A stretch of 34,099 nt of DNA from Planctomycetota bacterium (GCA_024279865.1 JAJRRC010000051.1:1-34099); one strand, 5' to 3'. Positions 6,544 to 15,638 are shown, counted from the first letter of the stretch. The notes: generated from the letters alone by a model not told the origin. A program made the numbers and translations.

Positions 6544-9354
6544 ATGATGCCGATTGAACGCAAGATGTGGGTGTTGGGCTTGGCGGTTGGCTTGCTGGTC
6601 GCCGGGGTCCATGTGACCGGTTGGCTAGATGCGCCACAGCGATGGTTGCATGATCAGCAGGTTGCGTTTTGTCAGTATTTTTCGCCTGAGCCCACAGAAT
6701 CTTTGATTCATTTGGATATTGACGATTCAACGCTTGAAGCGGTGGGTGCGTGGCCTTGGCCTCGTTCGGTGATGGCGGGGGTGTTGGATGAAATTCATTT
6801 GGCGGGCGCCAAAGCGGTGGGGCTAGACGTGGTATTTTCTGAGCCACAGGCACCTCGGTTTGTTCTGCAGCAAGCAAGCTCTATCTATGAACAAATTGAT
6901 GACGATCAAGAGCTTGCCACGGCGTTAGCGCAAAGTCAAAACGTGCTTTTGGCGGTGGCGGTCACCATTCAAAAACCCGTCACAGATTTACAAACCCAGG
7001 CCCGTGATTTGTTACGCCAGCAGATTGATTTGTCCCGCGAAGATTTTGAAACTCAACTGACTGACATTCCCGTTGCAACGAATATGGATTCATTGTTTGT
7101 GCGTTCGCGTCGTTGGGTGTTGCTGGAAAAAACCCAAGCTCTCATGGACCAGGGGGTGGTGGGTTTTGAGGCCATTCGTCGGGCAGTGTTGCCTCACCTT
7201 GATCCACACTTGGTGGGCGGGTCGCCGATGTTGAACATGCTTCGTCGCGGCCATGATCAGTTGTTAGCGATTGAAGCATCGCGTCAATATAGTCATGAGT
7301 TGATAGGTGGGGCGTTGGGTGTTCGGACGGATTTGCCGCCGATTGCTCGTTTGGCCAAGGCTGCAGGGGGCGTGGGGTTTGTGAGTTATTTGCCTGATGG
7401 GGATGGGGTGGTGCGAACGGTTCCGTTGTGGGTGGATGATGGGCGGGTTCTATTGCCTCAATTGGGATTGGCTCTGGCGTGTCGTTATTTGAATGTTCAT
7501 CCACGGGACGTTCGGATTTTTTCATATCGTCTGGAAATTCCGTTGGCTGATGGCACCGTCAAAACGTTGCAGCTGCGTCGTCAATGGGTTGATCAAGCTC
7601 AGCGATCCGCGACGATGTTCTTTGATATTCCCTGGGTTGGCCGTCGGGATCAATGGGAAACAATGTACGACCCCGCCCATGAACAATCACGCCAGCACTT
7701 GCCGCTGAGCATGGTCTATCAAATTCAACATGGCTTTGATCAAATTCAGCAAAACAATCGGCAATTCGACAAAGCTGTTTCCATCTTGCTTGATAATGAT
7801 CAGCCTCAGAAGCTGACGCTGAATCCCTCTATGGGCAAAGCCTATCGCCAAGCAGCCACGGACCTGTCTGATACGGCAATCCGTGAACAATGGGCTTCGA
7901 AAATTCGGGCTGATGAATTTATCAATTCGATCCACAAACAGTTTGTCTCAATGGACCCCGCCACGCTAAGCGAGCAGAATCAGTTCTCTCGCACGACACT
8001 CTTAGATGCCTTTAAAGCAATAAAGGCCAGCCTCAAGCGGAATGCCCAGTGGTCCGAAAAAATCGTGCAGGCCCGTGCAATGCTTCGTGAACAAATCAAA
8101 GGCAAAGCCGTTTTAATTGGGTGGACCGCCACGGGGGTGATGGCGGATTTTGTTCCCACTAGTTTGCACCATCAATGCCCTGGCGTGGTGGTGCATGGCG
8201 CGGTGTTTAATGCGGTCATGACCGGCGAAAGTTGGCGTTTGGCATCAAGCTCGGTCAGTGTGGTAACGATTGTTTTGATGGGCATGGCATGTGCGTGGCT
8301 ACTTGGTGCAGCTGGCCCGATGGGGGCCGCAGCAGGGTCTTTTTTGTTAGTGATCAGTTATCTGTTTTTGAACAGTTTTGTTTTATTTGATTATGCCAAT
8401 GTGGTTGTTGCCTCGGCTTCGCCGATGTTGGCGGTGGGTTTGGTTTGGTCATTGGGAACGTTGGGGCGTTTTCTCGCTGAGCGTGCAGAACGCGCGCGGA
8501 TTACCAAGCGGTTTCGTAGTTATGTCGATCCCGCCTTGGTGAACTATGTCATTGCTCATCCAGAAGAAGCTCAACTGCAAGGTCAGCAAAAAGAACTGAC
8601 CGTGGTATTTACCGACTTGGCGGGATTTACGACTTTATCGGAAAAACTGGGGCCTCAGACGGTCTCGATTTTGAATGAGTATATGGAACGGATGGTGCCG
8701 ATTGTTCGCTGCAACCGTGGGTATGTGAATAAATTTTTAGGCGATGGCATCATGTTTTTCTATGGCGCTCCTCAGGCCAATGAACTGCACGCAGTCGATG
8801 CAGTGACGACCGCTTTGCAGATGCAACAAGCGATGGTGGCGTTTAATGCAAGTTTACGTACCCGTGATTTGCCTTCGGTGGCGATGCGAATTGGGATTAG
8901 TAGTGGCATGATGGTGGTGGGGGACGCAGGCAGTGCCGATGCCAGTGACTATACCGTGCTAGGGGATGCGGTGAATCTGGGCGCTCGTTTGGAATCCGCG
9001 AACAAGTACACCGGAACTTGGATTCTCGTCAACGAACGTGTTTGTGAATTGGTGGGCGACCAATTTCTCATGCGTCCCGTCGGTAAATTACAAGTCGTGG
9101 GTAAAACCCAAGGCATCAAAACTTTTGAACCGTTGGCCTTGATGTCCTCGGCTACCGAAGAACAACGCAGCACCGTAAAACTCAGTACCCAACTCGTCGA
9201 ACACTACGCAGCAGGCCAGTTTGTTCAAGGCCAACAATTGGCCACAGCCATGCAAGGCGATGCGTTTGGAGCGTTCTATCAACGTCAGTGCCAGCGAAGA
9301 ATCGAACACCCCCCACAAATGTTTGATGGCAGTATTGTGCTGGAAGATAAGTAG
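6544..9354 (+). CDS. CHASE2-domain class III adenylate cyclase
   Basis: A 936-aa membrane protein. After an N-terminal membrane helix (LGLAVGLLVAGVHV), an extracytoplasmic CHASE2 sensor fills about residues 35-560, with the marks LIHLDIDDSTLEAVGAWPWPR, AGAKAVGLDVVFSEP and, near its end, KAVLIGWTATGVMADFVPTSL. It is longer than usual through a helical insert. Three membrane helices (about 570-645) lead to a class III cyclase domain (about 684-860). Visible there are metal-binding Asp in VVFTDLAGFT and FLGDG, the Lys of YVNKFLGDG, the Asp of YTVLGDAVN and the N...R pair of VNLGARLE, a set typical of adenylate rather than guanylate cyclases. The product should be cAMP. It starts ATGATG at 6544 with only a weak ribosome binding site. 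It is the last gene of the operon, with a terminator 20 nt downstream. Confidence 0.93.
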   Translation: MMPIERKMWVLGLAVGLLVAGVHVTGWLDAPQRWLHDQQVAFCQYFSPEPTESLIHLDIDDSTLEAVGAWPWPRSVMAGVLDEIHLAGAKAVGLDVVFSEPQAPRFVLQQASSIYEQIDDDQELATALAQSQNVLLAVAVTIQKPVTDLQTQARDLLRQQIDLSREDFETQLTDIPVATNMDSLFVRSRRWVLLEKTQALMDQGVVGFEAIRRAVLPHLDPHLVGGSPMLNMLRRGHDQLLAIEASRQYSHELIGGALGVRTDLPPIARLAKAAGGVGFVSYLPDGDGVVRTVPLWVDDGRVLLPQLGLALACRYLNVHPRDVRIFSYRLEIPLADGTVKTLQLRRQWVDQAQRSATMFFDIPWVGRRDQWETMYDPAHEQSRQHLPLSMVYQIQHGFDQIQQNNRQFDKAVSILLDNDQPQKLTLNPSMGKAYRQAATDLSDTAIREQWASKIRADEFINSIHKQFVSMDPATLSEQNQFSRTTLLDAFKAIKASLKRNAQWSEKIVQARAMLREQIKGKAVLIGWTATGVMADFVPTSLHHQCPGVVVHGAVFNAVMTGESWRLASSSVSVVTIVLMGMACAWLLGAAGPMGAAAGSFLLVISYLFLNSFVLFDYANVVVASASPMLAVGLVWSLGTLGRFLAERAERARITKRFRSYVDPALVNYVIAHPEEAQLQGQQKELTVVFTDLAGFTTLSEKLGPQTVSILNEYMERMVPIVRCNRGYVNKFLGDGIMFFYGAPQANELHAVDAVTTALQMQQAMVAFNASLRTRDLPSVAMRIGISSGMMVVGDAGSADASDYTVLGDAVNLGARLESANKYTGTWILVNERVCELVGDQFLMRPVGKLQVVGKTQGIKTFEPLALMSSATEEQRSTVKLSTQLVEHYAAGQFVQGQQLATAMQGDAFGAFYQRQCQRRIEHPPQMFDGSIVLEDK

Positions 9355-9373
9355 CCCCCCGGAAGCCCCCCGG

Positions 9374-9409
9374 AAGCCCCGGGTTTTTGCCGGGTTTTCC
9401 GGGGCTTTT
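9374..9409 (+). terminator. terminator of the FecR-cyclase operon
   Basis: AAGCCCCGG (9374-9382) pairs perfectly with CCGGGGCTT (9399-9407) and is followed by TT. The loop contains a second CCGGG. It begins 20 nt after the cyclase stop codon. Confidence 0.7.
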
Positions 9410-9420
9410 CCCGACCCTGA

Positions 9421-9456
9421 CGCCCCCGGGCGTAAGTATGCATGCGGCTATTTTTA
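9421..9456 (+). repeat. hairpin plus T-run element, shared with 28353-28389
   Basis: A CGCCC/GGGCG hairpin (9421-9432) is followed by a 21-bp stretch (9436-9456) of the form AGTATGCATGCGGCTA plus five T. The same stretch recurs at 28369-28389 with two changes. Both copies lie beyond the 3' end of a plus-strand gene, so they may be backup terminators or copies of one small element. Confidence 0.5.
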
Positions 9457-9545
9457 TCATGGCAAAACAGACCCTCAGTGAAGATGATTGACGCGAAGTG
9501 CTCTTGATTCTCTTTTCTGACTGACAACTGATAGCTGCCAGATTT

Positions 9546-11243
9546 TTAATATTTTTTATTTCGATGGTCTTTGCCATGACAGAGCAATGTGCATGACCCA
9601 CGTCGGGTTCCTCGGTCTACAAAGGTGGGGCCTGTGCCTGCTTTAGGTGAAGGGAAAACTTGATTGCGGTCAAAGTTGATCAGGTGTGTATAATTGGTCA
9701 CGCCATGGGAATCATGACAGGCTGAACATGAGGAATCTTCTCCACGAATGTGTTCGTCATGTTCCTTGAAGCTCTCATCGTTCAGAATGCTGTTGCGGTC
9801 ATGACATTGGTAGCACAGTGCGTAAGCTGCGGGGCTTTCAACGACGATGGTGTTTGTCGAATAATTTGCTTTGAGCATGGGTTTGGAACTTGAACCATGG
9901 GGGCCCGCTGCGGCGCTGGGCTGGTCGGTGCCGTGGCAATCGGTGCAGCGAATAATTGAAGAGGTGTTGTAGGCTTGTTTAAGGCTTGGGACATCGGTGC
10001 TGCGTCCTTGTGTTTGGACGGGATGAAAGCTTTGGTTGGTCGGGTTGAATTCGTCAGCAATATTGTCTGTCCCCAAAAAACGATTGACGACGGGTTGGGC
10101 AAAATTATTTTGTGAATGGCATTTGTAACAGACTTGATATTCATAGGTGGCTGGGTTGACCATGATACCTGAAGCCGTTTTGCCGCTGACACCAAGCATG
10201 GCTGAGCGAACCGCTGGGGCGGGTGCGTCGGCAGTTGATTGAACCCGATGGGGATTGTGACAATCGGTACATTCAACATGGGCGGCCATGCTGGTGGGGT
10301 TTTCTGTGGGGTCATGTACGCCTGTGTACAGCCGAGAGTCATGGCTGCTGATCATGTTCATGGATGCGACCAGATTGGTTTGAGCGACGGTTCCGTCGTG
10401 GCAGTTAAGACAGTTGTTTTCTTCTGCTGCATGTCGTCGCAAGCGTTGACGGCCGCCTGCGTTGTGCGGTCGATGGCAACTTTCACAGGCGGCATCCTTC
10501 ACGGTATTTACCGTCAAATTGTCCCAGCTATCTCGGACTGACGCGCTGAGGCTGGCGGTGCTGTTGGCATGAACACTTTGAGTCCAGTCGGGGACATTGT
10601 GACAGGATAGACACATCGCAGAGCCGGTATTGTCCATGCGTAAAAAGTGTCCAAAGGTATTGTCATGCGCATCGTGACAAGTGGTGCATTGCAGTTTTTG
10701 CTGATGGTCTAGAGGCAATTGCGCAGGTAAATTCGCAGGGTCATGCAGTTGTCCGGTTTGCAGGGTCAGGGCACTGTCATAGGTAAAAGAGATCGGGTGG
10801 TCGTCGGTGAGATCGGTGCCGAGGTGGCCTCGGTCTGTGGAGCTGATATAGATTGTGCCTGGACTGTTCATGGCATTGTATGTTTGGGCGAGCGCAATCG
10901 TGCCATCATGACAACTTAGACAAAGCCGCGAACTTCCGGTGGGTTGTCCCACGACAGCCTTGAGCGTGGTGCTGTCATACGTTTGGTACTGGGTTCCGGG
11001 GTCATTGCGATTCCATAACGGCGCAGTAGGTCTCGTTTGGTGAGGTGTGTGGCAGAACCGACAGACGTTGTCAGTGGAAGTGGTTTTAACCACGCCAGGC
11101 CCCGTCGAAGTGAGGTTGTGGAGCGTCGAGGCCACGTCCGTACCCGTTTGTGCATGAACCGGGAGCATGGCAAAACTTCCAGCCATGACAATGGCCACAC
11201 ACCAAAGAGAGATTGCATTAAGGTTGTATCGAGGATCCCTCAT
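9546..11243 (-). CDS. 12-heme c-type cytochrome with an OmcE-like N-terminal domain
   Basis: A 565-aa exported cytochrome. Signal peptide about 1-31 (ends PVHAQ). It has eleven CXXCH motifs and a final CX3CH (CTLLCH). The first four (Cys 61, 108, 186, 211) lie in a domain almost parallel to the small tetraheme protein at 19672-20238: CHTPH, APLWN, SSRLCLSCHDG, HPISF-Y, QCTTCHDAH, FLRM, CLSCH. The remaining eight follow in a doubled-CXXCH style (CRPH, CTDCHNPH, CYKCH, CSACHDSH). The start at 11243 is preceded by GGAGGTGATT, a strong ribosome binding site, so the longer open frame to 11378 is not used. The start overlaps the end of the NHL gene by 26 nt, suggesting coupled translation. It is the last gene of the conduit operon. 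It is probably periplasmic or extracellular; the partner is inferred from context. Confidence 0.9.
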   Translation of the reverse strand: MRDPRYNLNAISLWCVAIVMAGSFAMLPVHAQTGTDVASTLHNLTSTGPGVVKTTSTDNVCRFCHTPHQTRPTAPLWNRNDPGTQYQTYDSTTLKAVVGQPTGSSRLCLSCHDGTIALAQTYNAMNSPGTIYISSTDRGHLGTDLTDDHPISFTYDSALTLQTGQLHDPANLPAQLPLDHQQKLQCTTCHDAHDNTFGHFLRMDNTGSAMCLSCHNVPDWTQSVHANSTASLSASVRDSWDNLTVNTVKDAACESCHRPHNAGGRQRLRRHAAEENNCLNCHDGTVAQTNLVASMNMISSHDSRLYTGVHDPTENPTSMAAHVECTDCHNPHRVQSTADAPAPAVRSAMLGVSGKTASGIMVNPATYEYQVCYKCHSQNNFAQPVVNRFLGTDNIADEFNPTNQSFHPVQTQGRSTDVPSLKQAYNTSSIIRCTDCHGTDQPSAAAGPHGSSSKPMLKANYSTNTIVVESPAAYALCYQCHDRNSILNDESFKEHDEHIRGEDSSCSACHDSHGVTNYTHLINFDRNQVFPSPKAGTGPTFVDRGTRRGSCTLLCHGKDHRNKKY

Positions 11244-12282
11244 CAGAATCACCTCCAATGTATTGAAAAATCTGAATTCGATGGTTAAAGCTATCGCAGA
11301 CATAAATCCGATTTTGATCATCAATGACCAGACCCGTGGGAACTTGAAACTCTCCGAGTTGATTGCCAGGCGAACCAAAATTTAAAAGCAGTCTGCCTTG
11401 ACGATCAAAAATCTGGATATTGGAAAAATAGGAATCAATGACATAGATATGTCCCATTTGGTCGACTGCAACGCCTTTGGGGACGGCTAAAAATCCTGAA
11501 GCGTCGCCAGGCTCTCCCAGTGCAAAAAGAAATTGGCCTGTGGGGTCAAACACTTGGATGCGGAAGTTCAGTGAGTCGGTGACGTAAAGTTTTTTCTGTG
11601 CGTCCAAACACAAGTGTGTTGGATAATTGAACATGCCGACACCGGTACCCGCGCTCCCAATTTTTTTAATGACCTTGCCTTGCTGATCAAACACATAGAT
11701 ACAGTGTGCGATGGTATCAACCACATATAAAGATTCAGAGTCTGGGTCATAGGCCAATCCGGTGGGGCGTTGGAATCCTTCGGGGGGCGAATAAGACCGA
11801 ACTAATTTTCCTTTTTGCGTGATTTCCTGGACGGTTTTGTGAGCACTGTCCGAGACGATCAGGTTCGATCCGCGATAGATGATTCCCACCGGTGAGGTAA
11901 AATAGGTTTTGTTGACGCGGTCGATTAATCGGTGTTGGCCGTTTTTTAAATTAAACAGATGGACTGCTTGTAGTTCCTGATCGGTGACGGCAATTTGGCC
12001 GTCGGGCCCAATGGCCAAGCTGTTGGGGCGGTATAGAACTTGATCATGCTGACCGATGATGATTTGGCTGAGTTTGTCGAAAAACTTGGGTTGAGCAAGA
12101 TCACCGATGCCTTGGATTTGTTTGAGATAGATAATGCGTGGTTGGGCAGGGGGATCAGGCCACACCAAATTGACGGGGGATTCTTGGGGGGGCGTGGTAC
12201 AACTCGTCAGCATGGCAAGAAGTAGAAGTAATCCGCTTTTTGGGTGAGCAAAACAGTTGATTCTGTTGAAAAGTTGGTACAT
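11218..12282 (-). CDS. NHL-repeat lipoprotein (conduit operon)
   Basis: A 354-aa predicted lipoprotein, lipobox LTSC with Cys 28. The mature protein begins with a conserved lead-in (WPDPPAQPRIIYLKQIQG). It then holds about six NHL/beta-propeller repeats: RPNSLAIGPDGQIAVTD, SPVGIIYRGSNLIVSD, RPTGLAYDPDSESLYVVD, YPTHLCLDAQKKLYVTD, VPKGVAVDQMGHIYVIDS, VPTGLVIDDQNRIYVCDS. Such propellers bind proteins or ligands; no catalytic residues are evident. AAGGGAT precedes the ATG. It lies 10 nt after the barrel gene and overlaps the 12-heme gene, so it is a fixed part of the operon. It is a paralogue of the protein at 16009-17319, which shares the lead-in and propeller. Confidence 0.88.
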   Translation of the reverse strand: MYQLFNRINCFAHPKSGLLLLLAMLTSCTTPPQESPVNLVWPDPPAQPRIIYLKQIQGIGDLAQPKFFDKLSQIIIGQHDQVLYRPNSLAIGPDGQIAVTDQELQAVHLFNLKNGQHRLIDRVNKTYFTSPVGIIYRGSNLIVSDSAHKTVQEITQKGKLVRSYSPPEGFQRPTGLAYDPDSESLYVVDTIAHCIYVFDQQGKVIKKIGSAGTGVGMFNYPTHLCLDAQKKLYVTDSLNFRIQVFDPTGQFLFALGEPGDASGFLAVPKGVAVDQMGHIYVIDSYFSNIQIFDRQGRLLLNFGSPGNQLGEFQVPTGLVIDDQNRIYVCDSFNHRIQIFQYIGGDSDEGSSIQP

Positions 12283-12292
12283 CGTAGATCCC

Positions 12293-14302
12293 TTAAAAAG
12301 TGCGTTGTATATGAAAAGAAATCATCATGTCATCACCCTGGTTGTCTTGCTGGGTAAAAATGGAATAGGACGCATTGAGTATGATATCCATAAGCCCTTT
12401 ACGAAAAACAAGCTCGGCAGCAAGGCTCGTGAGGTCATCAATTTGACGGCCCTTGGATGTGCGGTAGCTTCCATTGATTCGGAGCAGTAGAGATTGATTG
12501 GCTTTGAAGGTGGTGCTGATGTCGGCATATAAAACTTTCTGAAAATCAGCGATATCATTGGCGCCTAAACTTTGAGCATATTGAATGTTTTCGTAGCCGC
12601 TGTTGGCGACCAGTGTAATGTCGCCGCGAAGAGGCAAGGTATAGCTTGACCACAGGCGTATCGCTTGCATGTTGGGCAAAAGGCGTTGCTGGCGTTTTTC
12701 AATTTCTCCGCCAAGTAGTAAGCTTCCCAGTGTCATATCCGCTCCCACGACCAAGATATTCAGTTGTTCGAGATTTTCGGGGTCTGTGCCAGCGGTGAGT
12801 TTTTGGTTTTGCGTACGATAATTCAGATAAACCGAGACGGGGTAATACAAGTTGTCGAACATCAAGCGATGGGTCCAGTATAGTGAGTTGGTGGTATGTT
12901 CGTTGTTGCTGGATTCTTTGGCGATGTAATCAATAAAGACAGTTTGGCCGTCTGCGATAGAGCCTGTGGCCATGCGGGCAATTTGAGTGAATTGTCCCAG
13001 TGTGCTTAGAAGGTAGTCGATGCCTTGGATGTAGGTGATGGTCCGGGTGGTATCGGTGACTACCAAACTGCCTAGTTGGATGTTGGGTTGGGTGAGCGTG
13101 GAGGCACTGAGTCCGGTGAGCGTGACGCTTTCATCGCGGACGTTTCGAGCAGAATTATTAAAAGATTTTTGCTCCATGGTGCGACTGATTTTGAGGGTGG
13201 AACGGTATTTCCCGACGGGAACATTTTTTCGATAATTGATATCCGCATAGGCACCTAGGAGTTTTTCAGTTCCATTTTCTAGCTTCCTATCGCTACTTTT
13301 TAGATAGGCGTCAATATCCATGCTGTCATAAATACGCCAGTTCAGACCTGTTTGTGCGGCAAAATTTTGATCTTGCTGGGTGTTGGTGGTATCGCGGCTC
13401 AATTGGCAGTCATAGTATGTTTTGAAATCGTTTGTGTGGTGAAGGGTGATTCGTTGGCTGATGGCGAGTAGGTCGTTCTCGAAAAATCCTTGTTGCTTGA
13501 CCATTCTGATGGTTCCGATCAAGTTTGGCCTCATCGGAAGTTGGCTCATGGTCCAGATATTTTGAAATGTAACTTGATCCCGCGTACTGGGTAGCTCCAG
13601 CACGCTTGCGGTTGATCCATTGCTATTGAGCGAAGTGGAGGTGTGGTCTGTTTGTTCCCGTTCAATACGCAAGACACTGTTCCAGTTGGGGTTTCGATTG
13701 TCTTGCATTTGTAGCGATGCAAACCAGGTATTCTTTTTATCGATGCGGATATCACTGGTTTCTTTCAAGGCTTGTCGTTCGAACCGCAAAGAGGTTGCAA
13801 TGGCTTTTTTCCAAGATAATTCAATCGCTTGGTTTTGTTGGTCAATGCCAATGGGACGTGCGAAACTTCGTGTGATGGTTTGTTTGGTTTGGCTGGCAGT
13901 GGCGTGAAGGGTCAGGATTTTTTTCTGGAACATTAATGCGTATAGCGAATAATCCATCACCATGCCGTCGCTGTCTTGCTGACGTCCGTCAATTTGGGTT
14001 CGGTTTTGATCTAGCCCCAGTTGCATGATGGCACCCCAGTCGATGAGGTTGGGGTGATAGGCATAGCCCAATAGATTCAAGGTGATTGATTCTTGGAGGC
14101 TTAAGCTTTTTTCTTCGTTTTCTGAGCCAGCGCGTTGGTGGTTTTCGGTTCGATGTTTTCCTTCTAGGACCCATTGGCCCGATATCTTTGTGATGGCCAT
14201 GGGCTTGACGGGATAGGACGGCTGCGCGAACGCGGGAGACGAGAACCCTGCGAGCAACATCCCCAAAGACAAGATTCTGATGCTTGTTTGTTTGAGGTTC
14301 AT
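12293..14302 (-). CDS. outer-membrane beta-barrel of a porin-cytochrome conduit
   Basis: A 669-aa exported protein with signal peptide MNLKQTSIRILSLGMLLAGF, cut after AFAQ. The mature chain is rich in alternating strands (VMDYSLYALMFQKKILTLHATAS, LYYPVSVYLNYRTQNQ, LLRINGSYRTSKG) and ends HIQRTF, with the terminal Phe of outer-membrane barrels. No Cys-heme motif is present. The ATG overlaps the TGA of the decaheme lipoprotein gene by 4 nt. A barrel encoded between multiheme lipoproteins is the layout of porin-cytochrome conduits (MtrAB-type, and the Geobacter Omb/Oma/Omc-type), so it probably sheathes a heme chain across the outer membrane. The sequence itself is not recognisably MtrB. Confidence 0.75.
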   Translation of the reverse strand: MNLKQTSIRILSLGMLLAGFSSPAFAQPSYPVKPMAITKISGQWVLEGKHRTENHQRAGSENEEKSLSLQESITLNLLGYAYHPNLIDWGAIMQLGLDQNRTQIDGRQQDSDGMVMDYSLYALMFQKKILTLHATASQTKQTITRSFARPIGIDQQNQAIELSWKKAIATSLRFERQALKETSDIRIDKKNTWFASLQMQDNRNPNWNSVLRIEREQTDHTSTSLNSNGSTASVLELPSTRDQVTFQNIWTMSQLPMRPNLIGTIRMVKQQGFFENDLLAISQRITLHHTNDFKTYYDCQLSRDTTNTQQDQNFAAQTGLNWRIYDSMDIDAYLKSSDRKLENGTEKLLGAYADINYRKNVPVGKYRSTLKISRTMEQKSFNNSARNVRDESVTLTGLSASTLTQPNIQLGSLVVTDTTRTITYIQGIDYLLSTLGQFTQIARMATGSIADGQTVFIDYIAKESSNNEHTTNSLYWTHRLMFDNLYYPVSVYLNYRTQNQKLTAGTDPENLEQLNILVVGADMTLGSLLLGGEIEKRQQRLLPNMQAIRLWSSYTLPLRGDITLVANSGYENIQYAQSLGANDIADFQKVLYADISTTFKANQSLLLRINGSYRTSKGRQIDDLTSLAAELVFRKGLMDIILNASYSIFTQQDNQGDDMMISFHIQRTF

Positions 14303-15492
14303 TTGACTGCTCCTTCGGGGGGCACAGTCAAGGCAGATTCTGCCTTTTGCTCGTCAGTAGGCGGTTTGGGTTGGGCCGGGGGGACCGGGGGAACCGGGGG
14401 AACCGGGGGTTGGGGGTTGAAGTTGGGCTTGGGACTAGGTTCGGCAGCAATGGTTTCGATAAGATTGGGCTTAAGCATGTGCGGGCGATCCATGTGATGG
14501 CCCTGATGACAGATCAGACAATCCACACGCGTGACTTTGGGATGACGCTCGCTGGCCCAGCTTTTTTCTTCATGACAGCCCAAGCACAACTTCTCTGCCT
14601 CGGGCTTAATGAGATGTTCCCGCGGCGAACGGTGAGGCGTGTGGCATTGGGTACATTGCCCTTTTTGTACCGGCGAATGCAACTTTCGACCATCTGTGGG
14701 AACGGTTTGCTTCTGATGACAGATCACACAAGCCTTGTCCACTTCATCCATCAATTTGTAGGATTGCTCAATAAGATGGCAGCGAGCGCAATCTTCACGT
14801 TTCCATTCAGGATGCTTAAACAGTTTGTCCGGATGGGTCTTGCGGCGTTGATAGGTTTGCGAATCCGCCAACAACAGACGGTTCCCCGCAGCATGAGGTT
14901 CGTGACAATTGCTGCAACGTAAGTTTTCCAATTGACTATGAAATGGGTCTTCTTTGAAAAATGCACCATCGTGGCATTGAAGACACAATTGGGGCTGGGC
15001 TTGGTGGAGCAATTTGGCGTGCTTGGATTTATGAGGCAGATGGCACAACGCGCACTGATTGAAAATCACCGGCCCATGAACCCAATCATCGGACGCAGTC
15101 TTATAATACGATTCGTGACAGCGACGGCATAACAAGGGGTCCGAAACCTTGGGCTCAAAAGATCCTTCGACACTATGACACGCTCGGCACTTACGATTCT
15201 CATAAGGACGATGGAGAAAAAACGCAGGTGTGTCGGACGCTTCCTTCTCTGCTTGAGCTTCCTTTTGAGCGAGTTCTTGTTTGAGCTGCTCGACTTCGCC
15301 GGGCTTGGGAACACCATCAAAGAAAAAACTTAAAACCCGGTATCGGTTTTCCTCGCCACATCCGCCCAAGCACACCACGAACCAGACCAAAACCAGGATC
15401 ACCCCCGTTGAACCACGTGTCGAAGACCCCACGCGATGGGTCGTGTTGACGCTAGGTCTAGGTGTAAAAAAAGTGACGAACCAGTCCCACAT
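14299..15492 (-). CDS. decaheme c-type cytochrome lipoprotein
   Basis: A 397-aa lipoprotein with a long basic N-region, a hydrophobic stretch (VILVLVWFVV) and lipobox CLGGC, Cys 45. A short charged coiled segment (about 65-87) precedes ten CXXCH sites between about residues 102 and 330 (CRACH, CRRCH, CALCH, CLQCH, CSNCH, CARCH, CVICH, CTQCH, CLGCH, CLICH). Many are followed by a nearby His (CHLPHK, CHEPHA, CHTPHRS, CHQGHH) able to serve as second ligand. The tail is proline-rich (PPVPPVPPVPPAQPKPP), encoded by a short tandem DNA repeat near 14375-14415. AAGGAG lies 11 nt before the ATG. It is first in the conduit operon, behind a sigma54-type promoter. Ten hemes and an anchor fit the periplasmic or surface electron carrier of an outer-membrane conduit. 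Confidence 0.9.
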   Translation of the reverse strand: MWDWFVTFFTPRPSVNTTHRVGSSTRGSTGVILVLVWFVVCLGGCGEENRYRVLSFFFDGVPKPGEVEQLKQELAQKEAQAEKEASDTPAFFLHRPYENRKCRACHSVEGSFEPKVSDPLLCRRCHESYYKTASDDWVHGPVIFNQCALCHLPHKSKHAKLLHQAQPQLCLQCHDGAFFKEDPFHSQLENLRCSNCHEPHAAGNRLLLADSQTYQRRKTHPDKLFKHPEWKREDCARCHLIEQSYKLMDEVDKACVICHQKQTVPTDGRKLHSPVQKGQCTQCHTPHRSPREHLIKPEAEKLCLGCHEEKSWASERHPKVTRVDCLICHQGHHMDRPHMLKPNLIETIAAEPSPKPNFNPQPPVPPVPPVPPAQPKPPTDEQKAESALTVPPEGAVK

Positions 15493-15518
15493 ACCTTCAA
15501 ACTCCTTGATAGAGGTAT

Positions 15519-15534
15519 TGCAAGTTACATGCCT
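15519..15534 (-). promoter_or_regulatory. sigma54-type (-24/-12) promoter of the conduit operon
   Basis: On the minus strand AGGCAT-N5-TTGCA has GG and GC exactly 10 nt apart, as in the consensus TGGCAC-N5-TTGCW. The -12 element lies 27 nt before the ATG at 15492. The dyad at 15639-15654 is centred 113.5 bp upstream of the GG. Confidence 0.7.
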
Positions 15535-15638
15535 CGGCCAAACAATACGGGATAGATTTTAAATTGTTTATTAAGTTGTTTGTTTGCAACGTTTTGTAAA
15601 TTTATTCGATTTTAATTTTATTTTGGCCAAGTTACGGT

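Noticed and set aside
9500-9530. further activator dyad TTCTC-N6-GACTG near 9504
   Set aside because: The second half does not match GAGAA and the place is between gene ends, with no sigma54 element nearby.
9782-10342. 186-codon minus-strand ORF inside the 12-heme gene
   Set aside because: It is an alternative frame of the same strand; the heme motifs all belong to the other frame.
14347-14922. 191-codon plus-strand ORF opposite the decaheme gene
   Set aside because: It is antisense to a gene with ten CXXCH sites; no features of its own.
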